Shown: positions 47,022 through 58,853 of the stretch, one piece after another | How positions within the stretch are numbered: the first letter of the stretch is position 1 | Layout: every line of letters begins with the position of its first letter | Source of the DNA: Sipunculus nudus | Taxonomy: Eukaryota; Annelida; Sipuncula; Golfingiida; Sipunculidae | Reading direction: 5' to 3' | Length of the DNA stretch: 64,000 bases | NCBI GenBank assembly: GCA_026874595.1 | Contig: CM049314.1 | Location: forward strand, 27,787,729-27,851,728 | Program-made: the position numbers and the translations under genes | Notes under the pieces: model-generated | What the model was told of the DNA's origin: nothing | Database searches by the model: none | Seen by the model: only the letters and a program-made list of their open reading frames with translations

Positions 47022-48057
47022 CTGCAAAAATAATAAAGATTTGCTTATTGTTAACAAGTGTATTAGGTTAACTACATGCGTAGAACAGTTCTATTATGCA
47101 AAATATCGTAATATATTTTTTTAATTGCATTCTTCGAAGCTTTCATTAAAAATATGCATTTGATAACGACGTTTTTTTAACTTCTTAAAACTTTTCATCA
47201 GGATATGATGGCCGAATAAGGTAGGTATTTCATGCATATCAGTGTAGTTTAATCCCCCCTTTTTTTGTGTCTTGGACCGTCACCCAGGCCCGAAGTTACA
47301 AGGCCGAGACCTCCGCAAATGGCCCGCCACCTAACCAATATCCTTATGTGTCAAGACTGAGACAGAAAGAGCTAATGCCAATAACACGAGAAAAGGGTCA
47401 AAGGTTATGTTTCGAAATAGCAATAAATCTAACAAATATATTTAATAGTTCTATCATTCAAAGCGGCTTGCATAAGTGGAATAATAACACTTAAATAGGA
47501 CTGTCAATTATTTTAAGCTTCAATGAACTCTTAGGCATACATGAATAAATGATTATTTGAATGAATAAACGAATGATTATAAATTATAACTGGAGTCACA
47601 TCAATCAACATATGAAAATGTCCAGAGTGGATAGGAAAGTAAATTTCTAGTCAGTGTGTCATTTGTTTTTTCGAGACCATTCACCAATTTGATCAAATGG
47701 AATAGGAAATTCCCATCTCAGTCCTGTCCGCCTGTAGCCACATATTGCTTGAAATTTGTACAAGAAAATGCAGATGCAGTCTAGCGCTGCCATTACCTTG
47801 AAATATACTCAAATCCACACAGCCAGTAGAGAAAAGCAGTCCGTTTTTCTTAAAAAAAGTCTTCACATTTTACAGGTGATTTTTTTTTCTAATAGTATAT
47901 CTCTTGTGTATTGTGGAGAACCATAAAATTATCGAATTATAACAAAAAAATAAAATTGTCCCATTAGACACTTTAGGCCAAATACAGCTATGGGTATGGG
48001 TGTTCCTAAAAGCTTGGACAGTCGTGACACGTTCTAGCGTGGCTGAATATCTTAACA

Positions 48058-49465
48058 AGTGACCCATGGGTCATGACGCTCAGCCGACTGACATGTTGAC
48101 AATATGTCTTTGCACAGGCAACTAATTGAGTTAATGTAGGTGGCATCATTGTTCATGTTAAGTCAAAATTGAAACCAATTTGTGACCTTGACCTTTGACT
48201 CCATGACCCAAAAATCATATAGGTTCTTGCTTTAGTGATGGGCCATATGTAAGTCAAGATTGAAATTCATGTCTCAATACAACCTTGAGGTATCATCTGG
48301 AAACAAATCTGTGTGGATGGATGGACGAATGGATGTACAGACAGACAGACAAGCAGACAGGGTGATAACTATATGGCATCCACGTGTGATCAATAAACAC
48401 ACCAGGTTATGGGACACTAGATGTAATTACAGCTGAGAAACTGACATGATTGTTGTCAATTTATAGTAAAAAAAATTAAATATTCGTTAAAATAACAAAA
48501 AATACAGGTGGCGCCACCACTTTTCGGAAACTGACAAAACTAGTCATGGTCAATATTCAAGGCAAGATTCATGACAATCCATGCATTAATTATCAAGTTA
48601 TTGGAGGTTTTGTATTATATTTTTGATTTTTCTGGGGGTACTTTCAAGCCCTATAGCTCCGAGGATATCGGTCGCAGTGACCTAATTTCTGGTTTCCGAG
48701 GATATTTTTTATAGACCTCCCTATATATTCACATAGAAGTTTCTAGGTCCAGCAGTTACGAGTTGTGCCCTGCTAACGGACGGCCGGACGCCCGGATGCC
48801 TGGACGGACGACGGACAGAGCGCCATCCCTATACCTCAGTTGACTTACAGTCAGCTGAGCTAAGAATGCGTTAAAATTGGAAAATGTCTAAGTGGTGCCA
48901 CCAGTCTGCAGGAACTTATGAAACACTCTATGATCAATATGCATGCACAGAATCAGGTTGATCAATGCATTAGTTGTTCAGATACTAGAGCTTTTGTAAA
49001 ATATTTTTAGTTACTCTGGGAGGTATACGTACTTCTAAGCCCAATACCTAGGAGGATATGGGTAACAGAAACCTAATTTTAGGTTTCCATAGATATTTTT
49101 AGGGACCTCCCGGGATGTCAAGAAAAAAGATTCTAGGTCAAATGGTTATGATCTGTGCCCTGTTAACAGACGAACACATCTTTGAAGGTCTCAAAAAGAA
49201 AGATAAAGATGCGTCAAAATTTAAAAAAAGGCAAGGTGGCGCCACCAGTCTGCAGGATAAAAACTCAATGATGTATATGCATGCAAAAAATCACGCGCTT
49301 GCTTGGAGTTGAAATGACTGACAGAGGGAGAGGCAGAGCAATCCGTCAGTTTTCTATCAATTGAGTGACTTTCAGAGAGATTGCTGAAAATTTGAGCCGG
49401 TTGAATGACATATATGACACAAAAGAACATGAAGCAGACATGGCTTACAGCCACCAACGACTTCG
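48058..49465 (+). repeat. Dispersed repeat, long copy
   Basis: Starts gacccatgggtcatgacgct with the same edge as 5,045. Then come the nuclear-receptor-like motif at 48,183, GGTGGCGCCACC at 48,507-48,518 and 49,235-49,246, ctccgaggatatcggtcg, gacggacgg runs and a ctgagctaag end near 48,865, followed by a second, shorter copy to about 49,320. Confidence 0.75.
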
Positions 49466-50390
49466 AAGACAATTGACAAACAGACAGACATACTGACAAA
49501 GTGACACAAGATTTAGACCAGATGACGTAACAAGGTCAAGGAGATTACTCAGAGGAAGAAAATAAGCTATAGTTTATGTAACTGAGGTTTAAAGGTTTGA
49601 AGATATGACCAAAAATTATATGTTGGGGAGGGCCATGTGCAGGGTCCCCTAGCGGCAATATTCGGAAAATGAAAAATTCTTTTCGAGATATTAGTGTAAG
49701 ACATAACATGTACCAGTTTCTAAAGGATTCCTTGAAAACTATGGCCTGTAGAATGCTATATGTAAGACACAACAACCAGCATGCAGGCGAATTTGAGGAA
49801 AACTGACAAACAGACAGACATACTAACAAAGTGGCACAAGAACGAGACCACATGACTTTCTCGTGTTATGGAGAAGACCAAGAGGAAGAAAATAAGCTAT
49901 TGTTTCTGTAATTTCGGTATTTAGATTTGGAGATATGTCCAAAAAATGATATGTTGGGCAGGGTCATGTGCAGCGCTGCCTAGCAGCCATATTCGGAAAA
50001 TGAAAAATTCGTTTCGAGTTATTAGTGTAAGACATAACATGTACCAGTTTTTAAAGGATTCCTTCAAAACTGTGGCCTGTCGAAGAACCAGCAAGCAGGC
50101 GAATTTGAGGACAACTGATAAACAGACAGACATACTGACAAAGTGACACAAGATTTAGACCAGATGTCTTTCCAAGGTTATGGAGAATACAAAGAGGGAA
50201 AAAAAGCTATAGTTTCTGTAACTGAGTTTTATAGTTTTGGGGATATGTCCAAAAAATGATATGTTCGGGAGGTTCGAGAGCAGCGCCCCCTAGCGGCGAT
50301 ATCCAAATAAAGATAAATCCGTTTCTAGATATTAATGTCAAACATAAGATATATCAGTTTCAAAATGATTCCTGCATACTTGTGGACTCT
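49466..50390 (+). repeat. Three tandem units of about 310 bp
   Basis: Units begin at about 49,470, 49,795 and 50,100. Each has ctgacaaacagacagacat, gatatgtccaaaaaatgatat, a ctagcggc near-constant block, ttagtgtaagacataacatg and ccagttt..aaggattcct. The first two are closest and the third has drifted more. Open frames reading MSVCLSVCQ arise from the cagacaga run. Confidence 0.8.
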
Positions 50391-51030
50391 AGGGTATCCC
50401 TAAGCGATATCTCGAAGTATCTCGTTTAACGAGATATTGTACGAGATATTGCAAGACTTTTAATACAATCAAATAACACCTATTGCATGCTGCCTGATGC
50501 AAAAAACTAGACCTCTCTAGCTTTAAAACTGACAAAGTTAGAAAGCAAGACCTTTTTTTTCAAATATCATGATTTTCACCGAAAAAAAAGTAACCATGGT
50601 TACACAGCTTCACACCAGAAGAAAAAATTCGAAAGACGATTAAAATGAGCTACAGTTGAAATAGATACGACTAATGGTGGCAAAGATATAAAGAAAAACC
50701 GTTTCGCAAACTTGTGATGACCTTGACCTTTGACCTATATTAAACAAAAAAAGAGGCCTCTTTCATTATAAATTTTGCATTAACTGTGTAAGTTTGAAAG
50801 AGATTACTGCAAAATTGCGACTTGTAGAGAGGGAACAGACAGACAAAGAGACAGACACCCTCGACTGACGAACCAGCTTGACGAAATCGGAGAGTTCCTG
50901 CAAGCAAAAAAAATATTGAAATATCGAAAAAGGCAAGGTTGCGCCATCAGTCTGCAGAAACTGATGAAACATTGCATGACCGTGTGTTTCTTCAGTTCCT
51001 GCAGTCTGCAACACGGGTCTTACTCTACAA
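50391..51030 (+). repeat. Repeat scraps up to the arm edge
   Basis: Contains a tatctcgtttaacgagatat foldback near 50,420, the motif TGACCTTGACCTTTGACC at 50,718-50,735 and a gcgccatcagtctgcag phrase near 50,942. No gene is seen. Confidence 0.55.
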
Positions 51031-51794
51031 ATTACGAAACTAAATTTCCCCTTTTGCCTTGGTGCACGAAACATGAATTACTGTAGGCACAGTTTATTTA
51101 TGGATGCACAATCTATCGTATGTTAAAAAAAAAGTTATATGAGAGCGTCAATGATTTGCAGTAGGCAGGCCAATAACCTGTTGAAAAAGCTCAATTATAA
51201 AATTTGTGATGTTACATTAATTGAAACTATATGTGTAACTGGTCATTCACTTGAATACTAAGAGTTTTCACCGTGAAATGAGCAAAGTCTCTGGACACGG
51301 ATCTCGTCTCTCGCGTTCCAAAATCGACTGCTACCTTTGAAGAATTGGGGAGTTCCTCGGCGGTGACATAGGGTAATAAAGCATGATCCATGTGTTTTTG
51401 TAAAGGCTTTCTAAAAGATGATTGTTTTACCGTGAACAGTGAAGTTGTGTGTTCGGGAAGACAGAGCAGAATCTACCTCATCTTACCTTATTTATTTGCA
51501 GAAATCTGGCTTCTGTCTGAAACTGGTGATCGGAAATTTCACGTATGTTGTGATCGTCTACGTAAGTTCTTTCACGGTAATCTGCGGCCAATCCTTGTAC
51601 AAATTTATAGTAACACCAGTCGCTTGCAACAACCTGTTGCTTGCAATAACAAGAGGCATACATGGTTGACTCAGTAGAATTATGTATTATGCATGCAGGG
51701 ATTATATCGCTCTGACATGTGCGTGCTGCACAATAACCCTAAAGTAGCGTTCTATATTTAAAGACTGTGTTTCAAACATTTTCATATACATCTC

Positions 51795-53116
51795 TCACAA
51801 AGCAACTCTGCAAATGTAGGTCACTTCAGTTGCAATGCTGAGGAGAAGTGCCGTCAAAGTGAGGGAAAGCAGAACCAACGAGACCTGACCGAATGTAGAA
51901 TAATGAGAATCAGCTGCAGTTTTATTTGTATCGTGAGAATGGCTACTGGTAGTCCTGGTCAAAATCATCGGCATACCTTAGACCTTCTCCATGGTCACAT
52001 CATTTCTAGCAACGCATGTGTATTCATCTTGTGAGTTGTTTATTGCTGCTGACAAATATGTTATACCTGCGTCATCCACATCTCGTCTCTTAGACAATAT
52101 TAATGCCCCTTCCCTGTGCAACTCAAGATTTGGGGCAGGGTTTGAGAAACCGTAACAATTGACATGGCTTCCGTTTAATTCATATTGTGGAGGATTAATT
52201 TGACAAAGAAATGTGGCATTGTATAGGGCAAGAAAATTCTGCAGCTTTTCTTCCATTATAGAAGAGTTGTACACCATTGTTATTTTTGTCACGCCCGTTT
52301 TAATGTAGGATCTATTGACAAAATTATCCACGTAATGGAAACGTGCAGGAGAAGCACACTGAAATTGTACCTTACATGTGTACGAACGCAGATTTTCAAG
52401 ACTCGGAAATCTACACCCACAATGAATCTCGTTGTCCATTAATGTTATTGTAGAATTACATGAGGGAAGTTCGGTAATAGCCTCATCTTGTTCGATGTTA
52501 AATCCAACCATTCAAGCGAAGCAAACCATGTCTCTCCAATTCCTATCTCATGCAATTTGTTATTTGATTGCCGAAGCACCTTCAACCTAGGTAGCTTGTC
52601 AAAATGTTCAAAGTGTATGCTGGAAAACTCATTGAAACTAAGATCTAACTAGCTAAGCTCAGACAGGCCGCTGAATGTCCCCTCCTCGGGTAAACGCTTG
52701 ACTCTATTACGGTGTAGGTCCAGAATATTAAGCCGACTCAGGTCGACAAATGCAAAAGATTGTAATCTTTCTATTTTATTATATTCCAGATACAGTTCCG
52801 TGATACCAGACAATCCATAGAACATATAGTCAGAAACTGATGTTATATTATTATGTGTTAGTATTAGACGAGTAATCTTCCTCAGACTAGTAAAAATATA
52901 TGAATCAATGTATGAAATCTCACAACCGGAAAAGTTTACTGTTGTCTTTGTAGAAAGTGGACTTGTCAATGACGAATTTAGTATTCCATCCCAGTCATGG
53001 TTAAAACAAAGGCTACACGCACTTTGGTTGTTACATATCCGACTCGAAGAAATGCGCACATGCGCAACCAAAACCAAGGAGCAAGCGATAGCCCATCTAT
53101 TGTCCAGAGCCTTCAT
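51795..53116 (-). pseudogene. LRR-Ig transmembrane protein, right copy (broken)
   Basis: Minus-strand partner of 25,080-26,402, 1,322 bp against 1,323. The signal peptide, LRRs, cap, Ig domain and membrane span are all recognisable. Lesions: TAT-to-TAG at 52,649-52,651 (after SGLSELS, in the LRRs); a one-base deletion in a C-run at about 52,464-52,466, just before CNSTITLMDNE; and TAA at 51,978-51,980 after the Ig domain, replacing GAT. It retains CAG where the left copy has TAG. Loss of the 3' part alone would remove the membrane anchor. Intronless like its relatives, and divergent from the CTLD gene that starts about 0.9 kb away. Confidence 0.85.
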
Positions 53117-54050
53117 TTTCTTTCAGAACTGCTTAATAATAGATGCTTCGGATGTACTTCACAAGCTTTCGTCTGTGCATAGATCTGCTGTGTATATTAG
53201 TATGACTCGCCTCATGTGGTTGATAAGTGTGGGCTTATCAGACACATGTTGGCAACAGGATCTAACACAAAGCTAAATTAGTGTTAATTATTTACCGAGA
53301 GGATGGTTATATTGACAACATATTGTAGCTATGTTTTTTTTTGCACTGGTGCAAGCAAAAGAAAAGATGAAATCCTGGTTCAGCTTGTTCCTCATTTATA
53401 TACATGGTTAGTTACGCATATATTATTTTGGTAAAGCCAAAATAACTCCAAATATTTAAGATATTTGTTATCCAATGAGTTTTTTGGATAGTTTGGATAA
53501 ACATGGCCTTGCTGCTGGGAAGGAAATCCTAACTTAAGTTACAAATGAATTAACAGCTGTTAAAATGATGATTAGAAGCCACTCCTACCTGACAAAATGA
53601 CACCACCTCCTAGAGATCCAATATGACTGAGATAGGTCGATAACAAAAAAAAAACAAAGCTATCAGATATCTTCTGAGTTATTCTAATATCTGATTGTAA
53701 AACCAGGAATGTCCTCACGCCTTTCAACTCCAGTAAGCAGTCCCCTTCCACGAGACAACCGAGTAAACATATATGTATATATGCTTTCTGTTTAGTAAAA
53801 ACAACTCCTCATGTTTAGGATATGTACAATTCCTTGTGTGTTTAGGATACTTTGGATAAGATAAATTATGAAATAGATAAACTAGTAGCTGGTAGATGAT
53901 TTTCACAGGACATGTTGTAAAATTTCAATGGATATAAAATGCGGACCTCAATAGATTTAGAAGTCAAGGTTATCTTATATCACACTGTTAATACGGACAG
54001 ATACAAGTTAATACAGACAGATACAATCGGAATTTTTGTTCTACTTGTAG
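53117..54050. promoter_or_regulatory. Compact divergent intergenic region
   Basis: About 930 bp between the LRR-Ig start codon (-) and the first recognised CTLD exon (+). A gatataaaatg lies at 53,932-53,941, and its ATG is in frame through a short duplicated stretch with the 54,051 exon, so translation might begin at 53,939. The left arm lacks the 20-bp duplication (gttaatac.gacagatacaa) and loses this frame. A shared regulatory region is an inference from layout. Confidence 0.35.
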
Positions 54051-54179
54051 ACCAACAAACTTTGGCGTCAAGCACAGGACAGGCTACACAAACATGTACT
54101 GTTTTGTTAAAGCCTAATATGACACTAACACAAGTTTCTTGCGAAGGGTACAATTATGGACACATTTGTCAAAAGACAG
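54051..54179 (+). CDS. CTLD C-terminal-half exon, right
   Basis: 129 bp, phase 1-1, with a strong acceptor (ttgttctacttgtag) and donor (cag|gtacgt). Encodes QTCTVLLKPNMTLTQVSC followed by YGHICQK, the last two disulfide cysteines of a lectin-like fold. Its split final codon joins cleanly to the next exon (Glu-Cys). The spacer exon 32,095-32,196 is a relative. Confidence 0.6.
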
Positions 54180-54575
54180 GTACGTATACGCTTATATCAG
54201 TATCTGTTCAAAATACAAAGTCACTCAAGTCCTAAGTATTGAACATTTTTAGAATCAATGATAAATGTACATTTTCAATCAGTTTTGTTAATCATGGTCC
54301 AGCTTTTTTTGTTAGCAGATAATATGCAGTAATAAACTTTTTATTGATAGACATGTGCGAGTATCTTCTTTATATTATAACGTTCACTGACTTTTACAAG
54401 ATCAAGATTATATCAATCCATTCATTCACTATGACAAAACTGTTCTCCATTTTTCTCTGGCTCATAATAGTGTATTTTCAACTGCTCGCGTACAGTTAAC
54501 CAGTAAACGTACGTAAAGTGTACTTTTGTGAAAATCATTCCAAATTATCGAGAAAGGTTTGTATATTCTTTTCAG

Positions 54576-54822
54576 AATGTGATGGTTGCAAATCACTCGG
54601 ATGGCACAGCTTGGCATGTTATCAGATCGGGAAAGTCTGTTCCGTATTCTTCTGTAACGACTTGTCTTTTCCTCAAGCAGAAGAAGTGTGCAGAAGAACA
54701 CAAAGTTATAATTGCAACGTACATCAATCTAAATACTTTGAATCATCTTTTCACAGAAGAAGAACATGCTTGTGACCATTTCTGGGTGTCCGACGAGGTG
54801 TTTTTGAAGAACTTACTACACG
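54576..54822 (+). pseudogene. CTLD N-terminal-half exon, right (frameshifted)
   Basis: Same borders as 21,967-22,212 but 247 instead of 246 bp. An extra base in cagaagaacacaaag shifts the frame after AEEVCR and leads to a stop. Upstream it reads CDGCKSLGWHSLACYQ. Downstream codons in the shifted frame still match the left copy (DHFWVSDEVFLK). Confidence 0.6.
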
Positions 54823-54929
54823 GTAAGAAAGTTAATTGATTTAAGTTAAAGAAAGAAAACCAAAAAATGTATTTGTAAATTACGAAATAAATAATAAAAT
54901 ACTCACCTCAATTTACTCTGATTGCATAG

Positions 54930-55055
54930 CATCTTTTTTACGCCATAACTTGTTTTTACCGAGAGAAATTGTTTTTTATTTATGTGATGCATCATATGTG
55001 GAATGTCCGGTAAGAAACGTGTCTTGTGATAATTTAGCTGTTAGCTTTTTTAATG
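54930..55055 (+). CDS. CTLD middle exon, right (open)
   Basis: 126 bp, phase 1-1, acceptor gcatag and donor aatg|gtaagt. Encodes SFLRHNLFLPREIVFYLC then VECPVRNVSCDNLAVSFFN. The left copy has TAA for the Glu in VEC. Membership in the lectin fold is inferred from position and phase rather than strong motifs. Confidence 0.45.
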
Positions 55056-55911
55056 GTAAGTTTACATGGTCCAATCTGAACTTTAGGCTGATAGGTCTGC
55101 CGTGTTTGGTTACTTGCCTGCCTAAAATACGGAAATCTTAACAAAACGTCCTGCTCTAAACAAACATTATTCGACGAAAGAATGGTGTAATGATAGGATA
55201 GAATTTGTACATTATAACACAGTGTAAAGTTTAACGATTGTAAAATGTATAAAAAATGTAAAATGTAATAATGTATTATTCAACGTTCTAACTTAATACG
55301 TAATAAGTAACGTTCGTACAACATCAATTGAAAAGACGCAGTGCATAAAATAATTTTATTGCTTGGCAATGATTTTCAAAAAATATTTTCTGAGCAAAAT
55401 AAATGGAAAGCTCTCTGCTTTGCCAATTTGATGTCTTCATTTTGTATGTCGGTCGTTTTCTAAATTTGCGCATCGGAGTAATACCAAGTAATCTATCATT
55501 TACATTAATATAACTATGCGCAATTGTGCGTCAAACGTGTTAATTTAAAATACTCTACTATATTTTCAAAGATATTATTTCATTTTTTAAAGCCGTTTCA
55601 TCATCAATTATGACATCATATGAGTACATGACAGGAACGGGGAACCCCAAGATTTCAACTGAGGACCCATATTCACACACTGCAGAGTAAAACAAAATGC
55701 CGGGGACTGGGAAAAAGCTAATGATAAAGTTAAAATATTCCTCTGATAAATAGCCAATATAAACAATTGGAGAGCAATGCGCGAAATCACATAATATATT
55801 GATTCCAGTACCATTATTTCAGTGTGATGCGATAGAATTTCACAATAAAAAGCGTTTGACGATTTATCGATGAACATACAAATCTATCATTCGATGTCAA
55901 ATATTTTCCAG

Positions 55912-56002
55912 CTTTTGAACATCACTTGGAGATTGCAATAGGAGTCTGCTTTGGTGTCCTCGCTCTCGTTCTCATCGTCCTCTTTCTTGTATTGCTAATA
56001 AG
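55912..56002 (+). CDS. Membrane-span exon, right (open)
   Basis: 91 bp after atattttccag and before gtaatg; begins in phase 1 and ends in phase 2. Encodes HHLEIAIGVCFG followed by VLALVLIVLFLVLLI and an Arg, a textbook single transmembrane helix with a basic stop-transfer residue. The left copy has one extra base. This exon is the strongest sign that the lectin-like gene makes a surface receptor. Confidence 0.7.
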
Positions 56003-56670
56003 GTAATGTAAAAATTTTACATCTCCATAAAATACAGCAGTGGTGTAGGTCCATCAGACATTTTTCAAGACTCGATTTCAGTCTTCACAGATATGAGCTT
56101 TCTCGTTGTCTAGTACTAGGGTCCACATGTCCGAAGTTGGCCTAGAACTGCAAGGAGGTTTTTGTGATCTAACCTTGAAGGAGAGGGGTCTTTTATTTTA
56201 TATATCCTCAAACAGTAATAACAATTATCCATATTTCGTAATTGCAAACGATTGGCAACAATGTGTACAGTCGTTAAAACTGTTAAGTGACTTAAAAGCA
56301 TGTTTGTGTTTATATGTGGGACAGCGCCCACCAAAGAAGTAATTAAGAACTTGAATTCCTTATACAAAATCATATAAAGAGCAATCGCATTTGTTTTCGC
56401 GATCAAGCTTCAACAAGGCTTTACCTTTGCCATGGACTATTTACCTGGGCTTATTACCTCCAAGGGTATATATTCATCAATCAGTGGCATTAAGCAACAA
56501 TATTGCTCTTTTCTATGATTGTTGCTGCAGCATATGAAATATCACACCACAAAAGCGATACCAACATTGTTTTATGTTGACACAGGTTTTAAAATAATGA
56601 AATGGTTTACATAAACTAATTCTAAATTTCAACTACATTCATCTTTGAGAACATTGAGAGTGTTTTCTAG

Positions 56671-56836
56671 GAAGAATCAATGGCAAGGTGTATTCGTCGC
56701 TCTATTTCAGGTACCGAGAATACCATCAATGTTTGCCAGAGTAACGTATTACGCTCTGAAAACGAGAAGTCAGGATGATTATTGTCGACGTTTGGGTTAT
56801 AAGACAGATTCTTCTTTAGCAAAAGCCAATCACTGA
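56671..56836 (+). CDS. Alternative cytoplasmic tail exon, right
   Basis: After gtgttttctag, the single base G completes the Arg codon left by the membrane exon. The frame then runs 54 residues (RKNQWQGVFVALF, TYYALKTRSQDDYCRR, SLAKANH) to a TGA at 56,834-56,836. The left arm keeps the same frame and stop. It would give a short alternative C-terminus. Transcript evidence is needed to choose between tails. Confidence 0.42.
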
Positions 56837-58184
56837 TTCATGTCATATGTCCTCTGATCTAGAGCAGCAGTTGACCATATACACCAAAAGATCTGTCCTC
56901 GGTAACATCTATTCTAAGAGGACCATCTTTATGATAAGATTTCATAATCGACGTAGACAATGTTGGGGCCGATGTTGACTGCTGAATATAATGGGCAAAT
57001 AATTGATTAACATAAGTCCATAAAGGAGGCAGTCGTCCTACCCCGTACATCAGAGATGCTTAACCTCAACTAATAGATAATAATATTGCGAGTAGAAAAT
57101 ATTTACATTTAGTATCGCAATTTATTCCTATAAAGAAAATTCAGTTGGTAATTTTTAAGACAATCAGCCACGCTAGAACGTTTCACCACTGTCAAAGCTT
57201 TCAGGAACACCCATATCATAAACGGTATTTGGCCTAAAGTGTTACATGGAACAATATTATTTTTGATATGATTCGATGATTTTATGGTTCCCCACAATGT
57301 TCCAGAGATATACTATTAGAAAAAAAATATAAAATGTGAAGACCATTTCAAGAAAAAAAACTGCTTCCCTCTGTTGGTGTTGTGGCTTTGAGTATATCTC
57401 AAGGCAATGGCAGCCCTAGACTGCATTTGCATTTATCATGTAAAAACTTCAAGCAATATGTGGCTACAGGCGGACAGGACTGGGATGGGTATTTCCTATC
57501 CCATTGATCAAATAGGTGAATTGTCTCGAAAGAAAAATATGACACATTCATTAGAAACTTACTTTTCTGTTCACTTTGGACATTTCTATCTGTTGACTGA
57601 TGTTTGTGACCCAATTATTAATTTATACTCATCCATTTATTCATTCAATTAATCATTTATTTATGTATCCCAAAGAAATCATTGAAGCTTAAAAAAATTG
57701 ACAGTCCTTTTTAAGTGTTATTACTCCACTTATACAAGCCGCTTGGAATGATAAACCTGATAAATATATTTGCTACATTTATTGCTCTTTCGAAGCAGAA
57801 CCTTTGACCCTTTTCTCATGTTATTGGTTTAAGCTCTTTCTGTCTCATTCTTGACACATAAGGATATTGGTTAGGTGGCGGGCCATTTGCTGAGGTCTCA
57901 GCCTTGTAACTCCGGGCCTACGTGACGGTCCTAGACTCACAAAGGCTGATTTAACCACACTGATATGCATGCATTACCTACCTTATTGATTAAGTTCGGC
58001 CGTCATACCCTTGTAAAGTTCTTAAAAGTTAAAAAAAAGCGTCGTTGTCAAATGCATCTTTTTAATGAAAGTTTCGAAGAATGCAATAAAAATTTGCAAT
58101 ATTTTGCATTATAGAACCGTTCTACGCATGTAGTCACCTAATACACCTGTAAACAGTAAGCAGATCTTTATTCTTTTTTTGCAG

Positions 58185-58234
58185 ACCACGTAGGTGTTCT
58201 AATGAAGCACCTAAAGAGTGCATTACTTTATTTG
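58185..58234 (+). CDS. Short cytoplasmic exon, right
   Basis: 50 bp between ttctttttttgcag and gtgagt. Follows the membrane exon in phase and reads PRRCSNEAPKECITLF. Three copies in the window keep length and frame. Confidence 0.55.
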
Positions 58235-58461
58235 GTGAGTACCTGTCGTCATTTATCCATACGCATGGTGAATGGATATAGATAAATCCCAGAGAATATC
58301 ACATTTCGACGAAAAAGTAATTTATATGAACCAAATACAATCCATAACGTATGTTTAAAATAAGTGCTAATTTGTATATACTTACAAAATATATCATTGC
58401 TTTTCCCTCTGTTGAATTCGAGGTAAAATTTCTAAATAAAAAAACTCAAATTTTGTGGGCG

Positions 58462-58462
<1 letters not shown>

Positions 58463-58519
<57 letters not shown>

Positions 58520-58798
58520 ATATATATATATAGCTTTAAATAGGAAGAAAATTTGAGTCCGTTACGCTCAGGCAAAATTTCTGGGGAATCCCATTTGGGT
58601 TTAGCGTCCAAAGCAGAGATGTTATACATGTCCAAGTTTGAAGAGTTATGTAAATATGATCTTTTTTCGTATTTATGTAATAAACATAACTTATATGGAT
58701 ATTTGCTTATATATAGCGAAACTGACGGATACGGTTAAGGCACCCGATACTTGACTGCTACAAGGTGCTAACGCCAGAAATTCGATTTCCTGAAAGCC

Positions 58799-58845
<47 letters not shown>
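58463..58845. repeat. Two (AT)n tracts with enclosed unique sequence
   Basis: (AT)n runs at about 58,463-58,532 and 58,801-58,845 flank about 270 bp absent from the left arm. This marks the place where the arms stop matching (left 16,501-17,540). The enclosed sequence has a 61-codon open frame of unknown meaning. Confidence 0.6.

Positions 58846-58849
<4 letters not shown>

Positions 58850-58853
<4 letters not shown>

Larger units (their letters stand above)
45590..48057 (+). repeat. Mosaic duplicon
   Basis: 45,590-46,430 matches 29,750-30,750, and 46,430-48,057 matches 17,130-19,535, both in direct orientation, and here they are contiguous. The second part also matches the right arm inverted (57,170-58,370). 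It ends abruptly at 48,058 at the edge of a dispersed repeat. This copy lacks the insertion at 17,597-18,384 and so serves as an outgroup for comparing the arms. Confidence 0.8.

Noticed and set aside
49221-50151. Frames with MSVCLSVCQ repeats resembling a small cysteine-rich protein
   Set aside because: Produced on the reverse strand by the cagacagacat run in the tandem repeat; disrupted differently in each unit.
58553-58738. 61-codon open frame between two (AT)n tracts (LSPLRSGKISGESHLG...), possibly an extra exon
   Set aside because: Absent from the left arm and without a phase-compatible acceptor and donor; no family recognised.
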